A stretch of 64,000 nt of DNA from Pedobacter sp. AK013 (lineage in GTDB: Bacteria > Bacteroidota > Bacteroidia > Sphingobacteriales > Sphingobacteriaceae): contig NZ_JACHCQ010000002.1 of NCBI RefSeq assembly GCF_014205835.1, positions 238,440 through 302,439 of the forward strand, written 5' to 3'. Under the pieces are notes generated by a model. The model was not told the DNA's origin and did no database searches. It worked only from the letters and a program-made list of their open reading frames with translations. Shown piece after piece: positions 15,519-24,763 of this stretch. Within the stretch, counting starts at the first letter, position 1, and every line of letters begins with the position of its first letter. Both the position numbers and the translations under genes were made by a program.

Positions 15519-18500
15519 ATGAAATTAAAACAACTATCAACCCTTGTTCTACTTGCCGGATTGCTGGTGCTCTTTGGTTTTCAGCTAAGAGAAGAACAGC
15601 CCAATCCCGGCAGTTTCGAAGTATTGAAAAGAAGCTTTAAAAATCCTGTCAGCGCCTACGGTACAACACCCTTTTGGGTTTGGAATGCGAAGGTAAGCAA
15701 GCCACTTATCGATTCGATGTTGCTCGATTATAAGAAAAACGACTTTTCGGGGGTAATCGTTCATGCCAGGCCCGGACTGGTTACCGAGTATTTATCAGCA
15801 GAATGGTTCAGCCTGTTCGAATATGCCATGCAACAGGGCAAAAAGCTGGGGCTTAAAGTATGGATCTACGATGAGAATTCTTATCCTACCGGTTTTGGGG
15901 GCGGTTTGGTTCCGGATCAGATGCCAGAATCATATAACCAGGGTCAAATGTTATACATGAGCGAGGTAAACCAGCTTCCCGATAATCTTTCAGATGTTTT
16001 CATCGCTTTGAAAGCGGTTAACGGAGCGTTTATAAACGTAAGCCCAAACCTGGCAGCAGAGCGTGGTAAAACAGGAAAATACCAGATTTTTAAAAAAGTA
16101 AATTACGAAAAATCGAACCGGGGCACAGTAGCAGGCCCCATTGGATCTTCTTATGTAGATCTGATGGCCAAGGGCGTAACACAGAAGTTTATGGATGTCA
16201 CCTTCAAGGGCTATGAAAAAGTTGCCGGCCGCGAATTTGGAAAAACCGTTCCGGGTATTTTTTCTGATGAACCGACCATTATTAATGAAGGAAAAGATTG
16301 CGTACGCTGGACACCGGATTTGTTTACCACCTTTAAAGAAAAATGGGGCTACGATCTGACCCTGCATCTACCTTCTTTATTTGAGGAAACCGGAAACTGG
16401 AAAAAAGTAAGGCACAACTATTACCAAACGCTGTTACAGCTGTTTATAGATCGCTGGTCTAAACCTATGTTTAACTATACACAGCAACAGGGGCTGACCT
16501 GGACGGGGCATTACTGGGAACACGGCTGGCCAAGTCCCTACCACGGACCAGACAATATGGCCATGTATGCCTGGCACCAAATGCCCGGGATAGACATGCT
16601 GTTTAACCAATTCAATGAAGAAAAACCTGTACAGTTTGGCAATATCAGGGCGGTTAAGGAGTTGAGCAGTGTTGCCAATCAGCTTGGTAAACAGCGTACG
16701 CTTTCAGAAACCTATGGAGGCGGAGGCTGGGAACTCACCTTTAAAGACATGAAACGGCTGGGCGACTGGGAGTTCGTACTGGGAGTGAATTTTATGAACC
16801 AGCATCTTTCGTTCATGACCATTACCGGGGCCAGAAAGTACGATTATCCACCCAGTTTTTCTTATCATGAACCCTGGTGGCCGTTTTATAAAACGCTGAA
16901 CCAGTATTTTGCCCGGTTGTCGCTTTGCTTGGCCTCAGGTCAGCAAAAAAATGAAATACTGGTGTTGGAGCCAACAACTTCAGCCTGGATGTATTATTTC
17001 AAAGGCAAGGAAAATAAACGCTTCTTTGAGATTGCAAAAGGTTTCAACGATTTTGTTACCACCTTGCAAAAGCAGCATGTGGAGTATGATCTGGGCTGCG
17101 AAAACATCATCAAAGACCAGGCGAAAATTGAAAATGGAAAGTTCGTCATCGGGCAACGCGCCTATAGCACAGTGGTGATCCCACCAGGCATGGACAACCT
17201 GGATGGCCCTACATTTAACCTTTTGAAAACATATGCCAGTCAGGGTGGCAAAGTAATCCTGTTTGAAAAACCAGGGTTTGTTGACGGAAATGCCGGTATC
17301 TCTGATGATTTTTTCAGTGCGGGCAAGTCAAACGTGCAACAGGCCATGAATTCGGATAAAATACAGGTCATCAGGGAGCATTTGCTACCCGACGATTTCA
17401 GAATTTCTCCTGCCAGCGATAAAGGAATAGGGGGTAACCTCTATTACCAACGCAGGCAGCTTGCCGACGGGCAATTGGTTTTCCTTTCCAATGCAAGTAT
17501 GGATGCTGCGGCTACAGGCAGTGTAGCGCTTAAAGGGAAAGATGTACTGCTTATAGATCTTTTTAAAGGTGGAATTTATGACTACCCTGAAAAGAGGAAT
17601 CAGGATAAGGTTGAGTTTAATTTTACCATCCCGCCGGCAGGAAGCATGATGGTTTTTGTATCTGATAAGAAAGAAACTGGTTATAAGGTGGCAGCGCCTG
17701 TAATAAACGAAAAAGTGATAAAAACACTTCCGGCTAAAGTTCTCCGTCCGGATGAAAACACGCTGATGATAGATTTTTGCGATCTGGAACTAAAACGTCC
17801 CGACAGCGCTTACCGTGATCTGCATGTTGGGGTAGCTTCCAATACTGCTTTTAAACATTTTGGTTTTAAGGATGGCGTAGGCAATCCATGGAACAACCGT
17901 ACGCAATTTAAAGACAGGATAGTTGCGCGCGATACTTTCTCGGCAGGAAGTGGTTATACTGCAACCTACCATTTTGAAATAGATAGGAATGTAAAGCTGA
18001 AACACTGTCGCGCGGTGGTAGAGCAGCGTGGGCTTTGGAACAGCGTAACCATAAACGGAATAAAGGTAGAAGCCGAATCAGGCAAATGGTGGCTTGATCG
18101 ATCGTTCGGCGTTTTTGAAATTGGCAAATACCTTAAACCTGGCAAAAACAGCCTGTCGTTGTCGATTTCACCTATGCGTGTGTACGCGGAAATAGAACCG
18201 GTATACATCTTGGGCAATTTTAACCTGGCTGCGGCTGCCAAGGGTTGGAAGATCGTAGCCCCGCAGGCGCTTACATTCGGCCCATGGGATAAACAGGGGC
18301 TTCCGCTTTACGGGCAAGGCATTAAATATGTTAAAGAATTCCAGGTTCAAAAAGCCGGAATGAATGGTGTGGTTAGATTAAAAAAATGGAAAGGTACAGT
18401 GGCTGCAGTAAAAGTTAATGGTGCGGCGGCCGGAGTAATCAGTTCAGAGCCTAATGAGCTCGATATAAGTACTTATTTGAAAAAGGGGACCAACCGTGTC

Positions 18501-18680
18501 GAAGTAGAAGTGATCGGAAGCCTGAAGAACCTGTTAGGGCCCCATCATAATAAACCTTTGCCCGGACTGGTAGACCCTGGCAAATGGTACAATGTTAAAA
18601 CCTATCCTTCCGGAACTGATTACCAGACTTATGGTTACGGACTTGAGGAAGACTTTGAATTATTGACCCAGGTGAAATAA
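15519..18680 (+). CDS. GH106-like glycoside hydrolase, 1053 aa
   Basis: A large exported protein with an N-terminal hydrophobic signal segment. The N-terminal half has the pattern of GH106-type (alpha-L-rhamnosidase-related) enzymes: TTPFWVWNAKVSK, GVIVHARPGLVTEYLS, LGLKVWIYDENSYPTGFGGG, VPGIFSDEPTI, WTGHYWEHGWPSPYHGPDN and LSETYGGGGWEL, with a (beta/alpha)8 barrel followed by several beta-sandwich domains, the last about residues 760-1040 like a galactose-binding fold. Known GH106 enzymes use two glutamates; I see candidates (E in SDEPT, E in SETYG) but cannot assign them. The specificity in this subgroup is not certain. It ends the PUL operon, 13 bases after the GH20 gene. Confidence 0.8.
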   Translation: MKLKQLSTLVLLAGLLVLFGFQLREEQPNPGSFEVLKRSFKNPVSAYGTTPFWVWNAKVSKPLIDSMLLDYKKNDFSGVIVHARPGLVTEYLSAEWFSLFEYAMQQGKKLGLKVWIYDENSYPTGFGGGLVPDQMPESYNQGQMLYMSEVNQLPDNLSDVFIALKAVNGAFINVSPNLAAERGKTGKYQIFKKVNYEKSNRGTVAGPIGSSYVDLMAKGVTQKFMDVTFKGYEKVAGREFGKTVPGIFSDEPTIINEGKDCVRWTPDLFTTFKEKWGYDLTLHLPSLFEETGNWKKVRHNYYQTLLQLFIDRWSKPMFNYTQQQGLTWTGHYWEHGWPSPYHGPDNMAMYAWHQMPGIDMLFNQFNEEKPVQFGNIRAVKELSSVANQLGKQRTLSETYGGGGWELTFKDMKRLGDWEFVLGVNFMNQHLSFMTITGARKYDYPPSFSYHEPWWPFYKTLNQYFARLSLCLASGQQKNEILVLEPTTSAWMYYFKGKENKRFFEIAKGFNDFVTTLQKQHVEYDLGCENIIKDQAKIENGKFVIGQRAYSTVVIPPGMDNLDGPTFNLLKTYASQGGKVILFEKPGFVDGNAGISDDFFSAGKSNVQQAMNSDKIQVIREHLLPDDFRISPASDKGIGGNLYYQRRQLADGQLVFLSNASMDAAATGSVALKGKDVLLIDLFKGGIYDYPEKRNQDKVEFNFTIPPAGSMMVFVSDKKETGYKVAAPVINEKVIKTLPAKVLRPDENTLMIDFCDLELKRPDSAYRDLHVGVASNTAFKHFGFKDGVGNPWNNRTQFKDRIVARDTFSAGSGYTATYHFEIDRNVKLKHCRAVVEQRGLWNSVTINGIKVEAESGKWWLDRSFGVFEIGKYLKPGKNSLSLSISPMRVYAEIEPVYILGNFNLAAAAKGWKIVAPQALTFGPWDKQGLPLYGQGIKYVKEFQVQKAGMNGVVRLKKWKGTVAAVKVNGAAAGVISSEPNELDISTYLKKGTNRVEVEVIGSLKNLLGPHHNKPLPGLVDPGKWYNVKTYPSGTDYQTYGYGLEEDFELLTQVK

Positions 18681-18740
18681 TTACCTGGCCAAAATCCACT
18701 TATTGTAGATACGAAAGAGGCTGTATAATAAGTTTCAATT

Positions 18741-18829
18741 GTCATCCTGAGCTTGTCGAAGAACCTCTTTTAAATGCTTTAAAGACGTTTTTGATACTTC
18801 GTCAAGCTCATAGCCAGGCTCAACGTGAC
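18741..18829. repeat. REP-like intergenic inverted repeat
   Basis: An imperfect inverted repeat: the left arm starts GTCATCCTGAGCTTG and reaches CGAAG at 18761, the right arm has CTTCGTCAAGCTCA (18797-18810) and GTGAC (18825-18829). The core matches a repeat style common between Bacteroidetes genes and is related to those at 40416, 54066 and 63781. Confidence 0.6.
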
Positions 18830-18874
18830 AAATTAGAAGCGAAATTATATCTTATGATACAGCCAATAAACAGC

Positions 18875-18903
18875 ACGAGCCGGAATAGCTAATTCCGGCT
18901 CGT
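18875..18903. terminator. Bidirectional terminator of PUL operon and rsgA
   Basis: A perfect 12-bp stem (ACGAGCCGGAAT with ATTCCGGCTCGT) with a 5-base loop, followed by TTCATTTT. It lies between convergent genes. Confidence 0.8.
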
Positions 18904-18953
18904 TTCATTTTATGCTTATTGCAAGCATTGGGTTATGGCTAACAATAGGGTAG

Positions 18954-20006
18954 CTATCTCTTTTTATTTTTCTGCGCCTCCATTGCTATTCGTGAAAAAG
19001 ATTTGTCCCTTTTGCGTTTTTCATGTTCCGACTCTGAAAAATGAAAGGCCTCCTTACGCAACTTATGGTAACTGTGATAGTTGTGTTCATCTAAAAGGCC
19101 ACTATCCAGGGCAGCTAAAACAGAACAGCCGGGTTCGTCAACATGCCGGCAATTAGCATAGCGACAGGACTTAGCAAAATCGGTAACATTAAACATATCT
19201 GCCAATGCTTCCGGATTGTCGGCGGCTAGCCCAAATTCTCTAACGCCCGGGGTGTCTATTAATATACCACCACCATCCATCAATACCATTTCTCTTCGTG
19301 TTGAGGTGTGGCGACCTTTGCCCGAAGAACTGCTTATCTCTGATGTTGGCAATACCTTACGCTCACACAATGTATTGATTAAGGAACTCTTTCCTACACC
19401 CGATGAGCCTACAAGAACTATTGACTCGCCAGCTTTAATAAATTTCCTTAAAGGGAGTATGGTTTCCGGAAATAAAATGCTGGTATAAAAAACGGTTACC
19501 TTGCTGGTGAGGTGTTTAAGCATCTCCTCAACCTGATGGCTACTAAACTCAAGATCGGATTTTGTTAAAACCAAGACAGGTTCAATACCTTCTTCCAATA
19601 CCTGAACCATAAAACGTTCAATTCGTTTTGGATTAAAGTTGGCATCAAGGCCCTGTACTATAAATGCCTTTTCTATATGTGTGGCAATGGCCTGTTTTTC
19701 AGATATAGTACCAGCTTTTCTTCGGTAAAGTGTATGCTTTCGGGGCAAAATATCAACGATTAAACCTTTATTCGCGTCAAATGGCTGGTAAATTATCCAA
19801 TCACCAGTGCAAGGCAGTTCAAATGAAGACCTTCCATAGAGCAGGTTGCCGCTTAGCTCGCATAACAGCAAACCGTATTCGGTCATAACTTCATAATTGG
19901 TTTTGTTAACCGTCGAAACACGGCCATGAAGAAGATGTTTGTATGATGAATTTTGTTTATGCCGGAGCAGACTTTCGTTCCAGCCATATAATAATAAGTT
20001 ATTCAC
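18954..20006 (-). CDS. rsgA: Ribosome small-subunit-dependent GTPase A
   Basis: RsgA is a circularly permuted GTPase that helps mature the 30S subunit. An OB-fold region (about 20-90) comes first, then the permuted G motifs: G4 VLTKSD, G1 VGSSGVGKSSLINTL and G3 DTPGVREFG. A C-terminal zinc domain follows (CRYANCRHVDEPGC with spaced Cys-Cys-His-Cys) and a helical, basic end. At 350 aa the length is usual. It is a monocistronic minus-strand gene ended by the terminator at 18875. The start is the ATG at 20006. Confidence 0.95.
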   Translation of the reverse strand: MNNLLLYGWNESLLRHKQNSSYKHLLHGRVSTVNKTNYEVMTEYGLLLCELSGNLLYGRSSFELPCTGDWIIYQPFDANKGLIVDILPRKHTLYRRKAGTISEKQAIATHIEKAFIVQGLDANFNPKRIERFMVQVLEEGIEPVLVLTKSDLEFSSHQVEEMLKHLTSKVTVFYTSILFPETILPLRKFIKAGESIVLVGSSGVGKSSLINTLCERKVLPTSEISSSSGKGRHTSTRREMVLMDGGGILIDTPGVREFGLAADNPEALADMFNVTDFAKSCRYANCRHVDEPGCSVLAALDSGLLDEHNYHSYHKLRKEAFHFSESEHEKRKRDKSFSRIAMEAQKNKKR

Positions 20007-20332
20007 TATTGTAAGTTAAGATGATGAAATAAAATTGCTTAATTCTTTTGCCTGGATATTTTGGACACTACAAAGCCTACAGGTAATATTAAATGGCTAC
20101 CTGAAAAGACACTATAGGAACAAAGCGCCCAAGATTAGGCAACAATTCCCGCAGCTGAACTATAATATGTGAATGCTTGTTTTTGCATAATACAAAGGTA
20201 AAAATAAATTCCGTTAAGCATTAATTAACCCATCGGGCTTTTTATTAAGAAGTTAATCTCCTGGTTTTGCCCATCATTTAAATTCATTGGATATTTTTCG
20301 AACAGCCTAACGTCGCTAAATTATCCGTGGCT
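20007..20332. other. Gene-free stretch upstream of rsgA
   Basis: No credible gene. On the minus strand 20200-20193 reads TACCTTTG, a match to the Bacteroidetes -7 element TAnnTTTG, which could serve rsgA with a leader of about 180 bases, but I see no TTTG at the usual distance upstream. Otherwise AT-rich and featureless. Confidence 0.3.
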
Positions 20333-20782
20333 TTACTTAACCACAAAGAAATATGTCCAGCTTATTAATAATGCCTGAAAAGGAACTCGAAACCAAAGAT
20401 ATGATATACCCTTACCATCAAAATTTCCCGTTTCATAATTAAGGTGTTTCATTGCAGCGTAGATATTAGCGGGCATGGTCAAAATTAAGAAAAGAATAAG
20501 GAGTACCCCTGTTGTGTGCCTTAAACCGGATACAAATATTCCAATGGCGGCAGCTATCTCGATAAATCCTGTTACATATATCAATGGGATTCTGAAAGGA
20601 ATAAAATCGGGCAACATTTTTGACATGCCCTGGGTAAACATGAAGTGGCCCAGCGAAGTGAATAGCAGCATGGCCGATAAAGCAATTTTGCCAGATAAAT
20701 AGTAGTCAATTTCTGATTTAAATATTTTTGTGCCAATAAGGGAGCCTATAAAAACTGCGATCAATACAAATAGTGGTTTCAT
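20333..20782 (-). CDS. DoxX-like membrane protein
   Basis: A 149-aa protein with four hydrophobic helices (about 3-20, 32-52, 68-88 and 92-110, with a fifth near 130-147) and the DoxX-family pattern LSGKIALSAMLLFTSLGHFMF, PLIYVTGFIEIAAAIGIF and LPANIYAA-like MPANIYAAMKH. DoxX relatives are small quinone- or thiosulfate-linked or uncharacterised membrane proteins. It is on the same strand as, and 56 bases after, a Crp-type regulator gene. Its function is not known. Confidence 0.85.
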   Translation of the reverse strand: MKPLFVLIAVFIGSLIGTKIFKSEIDYYLSGKIALSAMLLFTSLGHFMFTQGMSKMLPDFIPFRIPLIYVTGFIEIAAAIGIFVSGLRHTTGVLLILFLILTMPANIYAAMKHLNYETGNFDGKGISYLWFRVPFQALLISWTYFFVVK

Positions 20783-20838
20783 CTTTTTTCTTGCAAATTT
20801 ATAGGGCTATCCAAAAGCAATCAATGAACAAATGTTAA

Positions 20839-21408
20839 TTAAATCGAAATCTCCTTTCTTATTCTGCTGAGCGATTGAGGCCTAATTCCAATGTACGAAG
20901 CCAGGTATTTTTGTGGTATATATTTAATGAGCTGGGGTTGTTCAGACATTAAATCTAAATATCTTTTCTTCGCTGTATCTTCCAGCAATGACATTTCCCG
21001 TTTCATTTTTTTAAGGAATAGTTCTTCAGCTATTTTTCTTCCAATGCGGTCGCCAATCTGGGTACTGTCGTAAACCGTTTCCAGGTCTTCACAGGTAATT
21101 CGCCATAGAACACAATCAGATATTGCTTCTATGTTGTATAGGGAAGGGGTTTTAGCAAGGAACGAATCGTATCCACTTACAAACGTGTTTTCAAATGCGA
21201 AGGCAAATGTGAAGTCGTAATCGGGCTTGGGTATATTAAACCTAACAATTCCCTTTGCTATAAAGGATAGGAATTTTTCTCTTTTCCCTTTTTCAAGGAT
21301 GATTGATTTTTTTGGAAATTCAACTCTCACTAGTTTTGACGAGAAAATCTCCCAGTCCTGATCGCTTTGCGTTACAAATTCGTTAAGATATTTTCTAATG
21401 TTATCCAT
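20839..21408 (-). CDS. Crp/Fnr-type transcription regulator
   Basis: A 189-aa regulator with a cyclic-nucleotide-binding-fold N-terminal domain (about 15-120: FPKKSIILEKGKREKFLSFIAKGIVRF) and a winged helix-turn-helix at the C-terminus (YLASYIGIRPQSLSRIRKEI). The fold is that of the Bacteroidetes Crp/Fnr family, which often lacks a known ligand; there is no Fe-S cysteine cluster of the Fnr type. It starts 3 bases after the MarR stop codon, so MarR and this gene are one transcript. Confidence 0.9.
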   Translation of the reverse strand: MDNIRKYLNEFVTQSDQDWEIFSSKLVRVEFPKKSIILEKGKREKFLSFIAKGIVRFNIPKPDYDFTFAFAFENTFVSGYDSFLAKTPSLYNIEAISDCVLWRITCEDLETVYDSTQIGDRIGRKIAEELFLKKMKREMSLLEDTAKKRYLDLMSEQPQLIKYIPQKYLASYIGIRPQSLSRIRKEISI

Positions 21409-21411
21409 CGC

Positions 21412-21888
21412 CTAATGTCCGTTTAGGTTCCTGATCTGCTTATTGGTAAATCCAACAACTGCCTTTAAGTATTTTTCAATGGTTGCCAATTCTGCCACGG
21501 TAAAGCCATCATACAGTTTGTCCAGATCTTCCTGCATGGCCTTAAACGACGGGCCTATCCGTCTGAATGCTTCTTCCTGGTCAAGAACCACAATTACTTT
21601 CCTTCTGTCATCAGCACTGCGTTCTCGCGTAACCAGTTTGCTCTTTTCAAGCCTATCGATCATTGCTGTAACTGCCCCTGTAGTAATACCGCTCAGCTCA
21701 GCCAGCTGTCCGGCCGTCATAGAACCATGTTGCAAGAGCAGGTCTATGTATTTATGGTCAGTACCAGTTAAGCCCGCTTTTTGTGCAATTGCCTGGTGCA
21801 TCAGTACCGTACCTGTCGAAAATTCCCTCGTTAGGTGGTCTATGTCTGCCAAAAGTATTTTTTTTTCTGATTTTTCTTTATTGTCCAT
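21412..21888 (-). CDS. MarR-type transcription regulator
   Basis: A 158-aa MarR-type winged-helix dimer: helix-turn-helix MTAGQLAELSGITTGAVTAMIDRLEKSKLVTRE followed by the wing RERSADDRRKVIVVLD (the DDRR signature). Such regulators usually repress divergent genes and let go when bound by phenolic or lipophilic ligands. It is divergent from the membrane protein/monooxygenase pair and a palindrome lies between them. Self and neighbour control is likely but inferred. Confidence 0.92.
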   Translation of the reverse strand: MDNKEKSEKKILLADIDHLTREFSTGTVLMHQAIAQKAGLTGTDHKYIDLLLQHGSMTAGQLAELSGITTGAVTAMIDRLEKSKLVTRERSADDRRKVIVVLDQEEAFRRIGPSFKAMQEDLDKLYDGFTVAELATIEKYLKAVVGFTNKQIRNLNGH

Positions 21889-21899
21889 AAAAACAATTT

Positions 21900-21952
21900 A
21901 TCTTTGTCATTAAGATACTTTATTGTAAAGTTAATTATTTTGTAGTAAAGAT
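21900..21952. promoter_or_regulatory. Candidate MarR operator
   Basis: The divergent intergenic region has the palindrome ACTTTA-ttg-TAAAGT (21917-21931), flanked by ATCTT/AAGAT (21900-21904 and 21912-21916) and a further AAAGAT at 21947-21952. A 15-bp palindrome in a MarR divergent promoter is the typical operator arrangement. Binding has not been shown. Confidence 0.5.
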
Positions 21953-21991
21953 ATCAAGAATGCTTTGCTTATAAATTTTAAAACAAAAAAA

Positions 21992-22501
21992 ATGAACACG
22001 ATAACCAATAAAAAATTGAGGGCAGATCAATGGCTGTATGTGGCCACGGCACTTTATTTTGTAATGAACGGTGCACAATTGTGGGAAACCGCCATTATGG
22101 TTCCTGCATGGGCGGCCGGTCCGCCTGCCTCCTTATTTTTTTTCAAAACTGCGTACGGGCTTGATTTCAAGCTTTTCTGGATGATTGTTCATTCCGTACA
22201 TGAGGTTTTTCTATTAATTGCACTTTTCTTCAACTGGCGTATCAGACAAAGACGTAACGCCATGTTATTGCTGCTCGCTGTACATATTTCACTAAGGGTA
22301 TGGACCTTACAGTATTTTGCGCCCACATTAATGCAGTTTATGGCAATGGATGTTAAGCCTGTTGTTGATCAGGGCCTGCTCGAACGAGCCACCATGTGGA
22401 AGAACCTCAATTACCTGCGTGTAGGGCTTTATGTAATGGTCAATTTAGGCTATGTGTTCATCCTAAGGTTTAATAAAAAGGATAATATCAATGGAAATTA
22501 A
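21992..22501 (+). CDS. Membrane protein of unknown function, 169 aa
   Basis: The frame starts earlier, but the ATG at 21992 (after an A-rich stretch) gives a sensible N-terminus, MNTITNKKLRADQWLYVATALYF. About four hydrophobic helices are visible (near residues 15-30, 57-75, 84-100 and 142-158). I recognise no named family. Its last 11 bases overlap the monooxygenase gene, suggesting translational coupling, and it is divergent from MarR, so it probably belongs to a MarR-controlled detoxification or redox function. Role unknown. Confidence 0.7.
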   Translation: MNTITNKKLRADQWLYVATALYFVMNGAQLWETAIMVPAWAAGPPASLFFFKTAYGLDFKLFWMIVHSVHEVFLLIALFFNWRIRQRRNAMLLLLAVHISLRVWTLQYFAPTLMQFMAMDVKPVVDQGLLERATMWKNLNYLRVGLYVMVNLGYVFILRFNKKDNINGN

Positions 22502-23687
22502 TACAATGAATGAGAAAAAAATATTGATAGTTGGCAGTGGGATTGCAGGACCAGCCTTAGCAATTAAACTGATCGAGCAGGGTGCCCAGGTAAAAATTAT
22601 CGAGGCCCGTAGCGAGGCAGAGATGAACGAAGGATTGTTTTTTGGTATTTCGCCAAATGGACTGAATATTCTTTCCGGCCTTATCGATATTTCACAGCTC
22701 TATGAGGAATACGTTCCTGGAACACTGCGTTTTTATAACGCAAAGGGAAAGCGCATTGCAGAGCTGGACGCATCTTACCAAAAAGAAGCTTATGGTGTAA
22801 GCAGTATACAGGTTAAGCGATCGGCTATTAGCAACCTGCTAAAGGAAAAACTGATCAGTTTAGGCGTTCAGATAGAATACGGCTGCAAATTGATGTCTAT
22901 TGAATATTCGGGGACAAAAATAGTGGTAGAGACCAATAAAGGTAAATTGACCGGTTATGACCTGTTGATAGGGGCTGATGGGATCCATTCTAGATGTAGA
23001 AAATTGGTTTTCCCTGATGCACCTAAACCTGTATATACCAAAATGCTTTCTACTGGAGCCATTGTAAAAATTCCGGACTGGCAGGAAAAATCAGAGGCTA
23101 TTGAGATGACTTTTGGCAGAGAAGCATTCTTCGGGTATTCTACTACCAATACCGGAAAAGTGTGGTGGTTTAACAACTACGATTGGGAAAAGGAACCAAA
23201 TGGCAGGGAATTCAGCCTCCAACAACAAAATATAAAGGAAGACTTGCTGGAACTTCATCAAAAAGATTACCACAAAATAAGCCAGATTATTGATGCCAGT
23301 AGTAACCTGTTTGCCTATCCCATTTACGATATGCCTGCTTTGGAAAAATGGCATACCGCAAATGTGTGCCTGATCGGTGATGCGGCACATGCCATATCGC
23401 CACACACCGGACAAGGTGCTTCCCTAGCATTAGAAGACAGCGCCATTTTGGCCAAATGCCTTACTACATACCCTGACCCTGAATTTGCCTTTTCACGTTT
23501 CCAGCAATTAAGGTCTGGCCGCGTAGCCAAAGTGATTGCGCAGGCAAGAAAAATAGGTAGGGCCAAATCAAAACCAAATCCTATTGCTAACTTTTTCAGG
23601 GATATTATGTTAAAATATTTTATCAACATGGAAAAGAAAAAAATGCATTGGGTATACAGTTATGATGCAAGCAAAGAAGTTGTATAA
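22491..23687 (+). CDS. FAD-dependent monooxygenase (PHBH fold, TetX-like)
   Basis: A 398-aa class A flavoprotein monooxygenase. It has the GxGxxG FAD site (ILIVGSGIAGPALAIKL, about 10-26), the DLLIGADGIHSRCRK motif (about 158) and the CLIGDAAHAISPHTGQGASLALEDS motif (about 294), the three signatures of this family. Such enzymes hydroxylate aromatic or polyketide substrates, including tetracyclines in TetX. The specific substrate cannot be read from sequence. The ATG at 22491 overlaps the membrane gene by 11 bases; another ATG at 22506 is possible. The gene is divergent from MarR, which may sense the substrate. Confidence 0.88.
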   Translation: MEINTMNEKKILIVGSGIAGPALAIKLIEQGAQVKIIEARSEAEMNEGLFFGISPNGLNILSGLIDISQLYEEYVPGTLRFYNAKGKRIAELDASYQKEAYGVSSIQVKRSAISNLLKEKLISLGVQIEYGCKLMSIEYSGTKIVVETNKGKLTGYDLLIGADGIHSRCRKLVFPDAPKPVYTKMLSTGAIVKIPDWQEKSEAIEMTFGREAFFGYSTTNTGKVWWFNNYDWEKEPNGREFSLQQQNIKEDLLELHQKDYHKISQIIDASSNLFAYPIYDMPALEKWHTANVCLIGDAAHAISPHTGQGASLALEDSAILAKCLTTYPDPEFAFSRFQQLRSGRVAKVIAQARKIGRAKSKPNPIANFFRDIMLKYFINMEKKKMHWVYSYDASKEVV

Positions 23688-23755
23688 AGCTGTCATCATC
23701 TGCAAATTGCAATCTTGCGTATATTTGAACTCTATTTTTTTTAAAAATTACCATC

Positions 23756-24742
23756 ATGCGAATTTTAGTTACAGGAAGTAGCGGGCATCTGGGCGAAGCC
23801 ATCATCAGAACATTATTAAACACAAAGACAGATTTTATAGGTATTGACCTGAATCCATCTGAATACACCTCCGTAACAGGCTCTATAACAGACAGAAATT
23901 TTGTTGAAAAATGCATGAAAGGGGTTGATGCGATTATTCACGTAGCAACACTCCATAAACCTCATGTTGCTACACATACCTATCAGAATTTTATCGACAC
24001 GAACCTGACCGGCACACTGAATTTACTGGAAGCGGCAAGGGCAAATGGTGTAAGGGCATTTGTCTACACGAGTACCACCAGTACCTTCGGCGACATGCTT
24101 ACACCCGAAGCGGGAAAACCTGCTGCATGGATCACAGAGGAGACAAAAGCGATCCCTAAGAATATTTACGGCGTGACAAAAAATGCTGCCGAAGATCTTT
24201 GCCAGCTGTTTTACCGCAACCACCAATTGCCATGTATTGTTCTAAAAACGTCACGCTTCTTTCCAGAAGCAGACGATAAAAAATCAGTACGCGAATTATA
24301 CAACGATGAGAACCTAAAGTTGAATGAATACCTTTACAGAAGGGTGGACATTGAAGATGCCGTAAACGCTCACTTATTGGCTATTGAAAAAGCAGAAAGT
24401 TTAGGTTTTGCTAAATATATCATCAGTGCAACATCGCCATTTTCTCAAAGCGACTTGCTGGCTTTAAGATATGACGCCCCAGGTGTATTAGCTAAACTTT
24501 TCCCTGATTATGAGACCATTTATCGATCCAGAAATTGGATAATGATGCCTGCTATTGACCGGGTTTACGTGAACGAAAGAGCAAGAATAGAACTGGGATG
24601 GAAACCACAATACGATTTTGGCTATGCACTAACATGTCTTAAAGAAGGAAAAGACTTCAGAAGCGAACTGTCGAAGTTGGTAGGCACAAAAGGATACCAT
24701 TCCGAAGTGTTTGAACATGGTCCCTATCCGGTAAGTGAGTAA
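23756..24742 (+). CDS. NAD(P)-dependent epimerase/dehydratase (extended SDR)
   Basis: A 328-aa extended short-chain dehydrogenase. The N-terminus has the TGSSGHLG nucleotide-binding motif (residues 6-13), GVDAIIHVATLHKPH in the middle, TNLTGTLNLLEAAR, YTSTTSTFG (catalytic Ser/Thr) and YGVTKNAAEDL (catalytic Tyr-x3-Lys). Typical roles are sugar-nucleotide epimerisation or dehydration, or reduction of small carbonyls. It follows the monooxygenase by about 70 bases on the same strand. Confidence 0.88.
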   Translation: MRILVTGSSGHLGEAIIRTLLNTKTDFIGIDLNPSEYTSVTGSITDRNFVEKCMKGVDAIIHVATLHKPHVATHTYQNFIDTNLTGTLNLLEAARANGVRAFVYTSTTSTFGDMLTPEAGKPAAWITEETKAIPKNIYGVTKNAAEDLCQLFYRNHQLPCIVLKTSRFFPEADDKKSVRELYNDENLKLNEYLYRRVDIEDAVNAHLLAIEKAESLGFAKYIISATSPFSQSDLLALRYDAPGVLAKLFPDYETIYRSRNWIMMPAIDRVYVNERARIELGWKPQYDFGYALTCLKEGKDFRSELSKLVGTKGYHSEVFEHGPYPVSE

Positions 24743-24763
24743 TGATATAGCGGTCTATGCAAC

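Noticed and set aside
19216..19488. Plus-strand open frame inside the rsgA region
   Set aside because: It is the antisense reading of the rsgA G domain; rsgA has all its family motifs on the minus strand.
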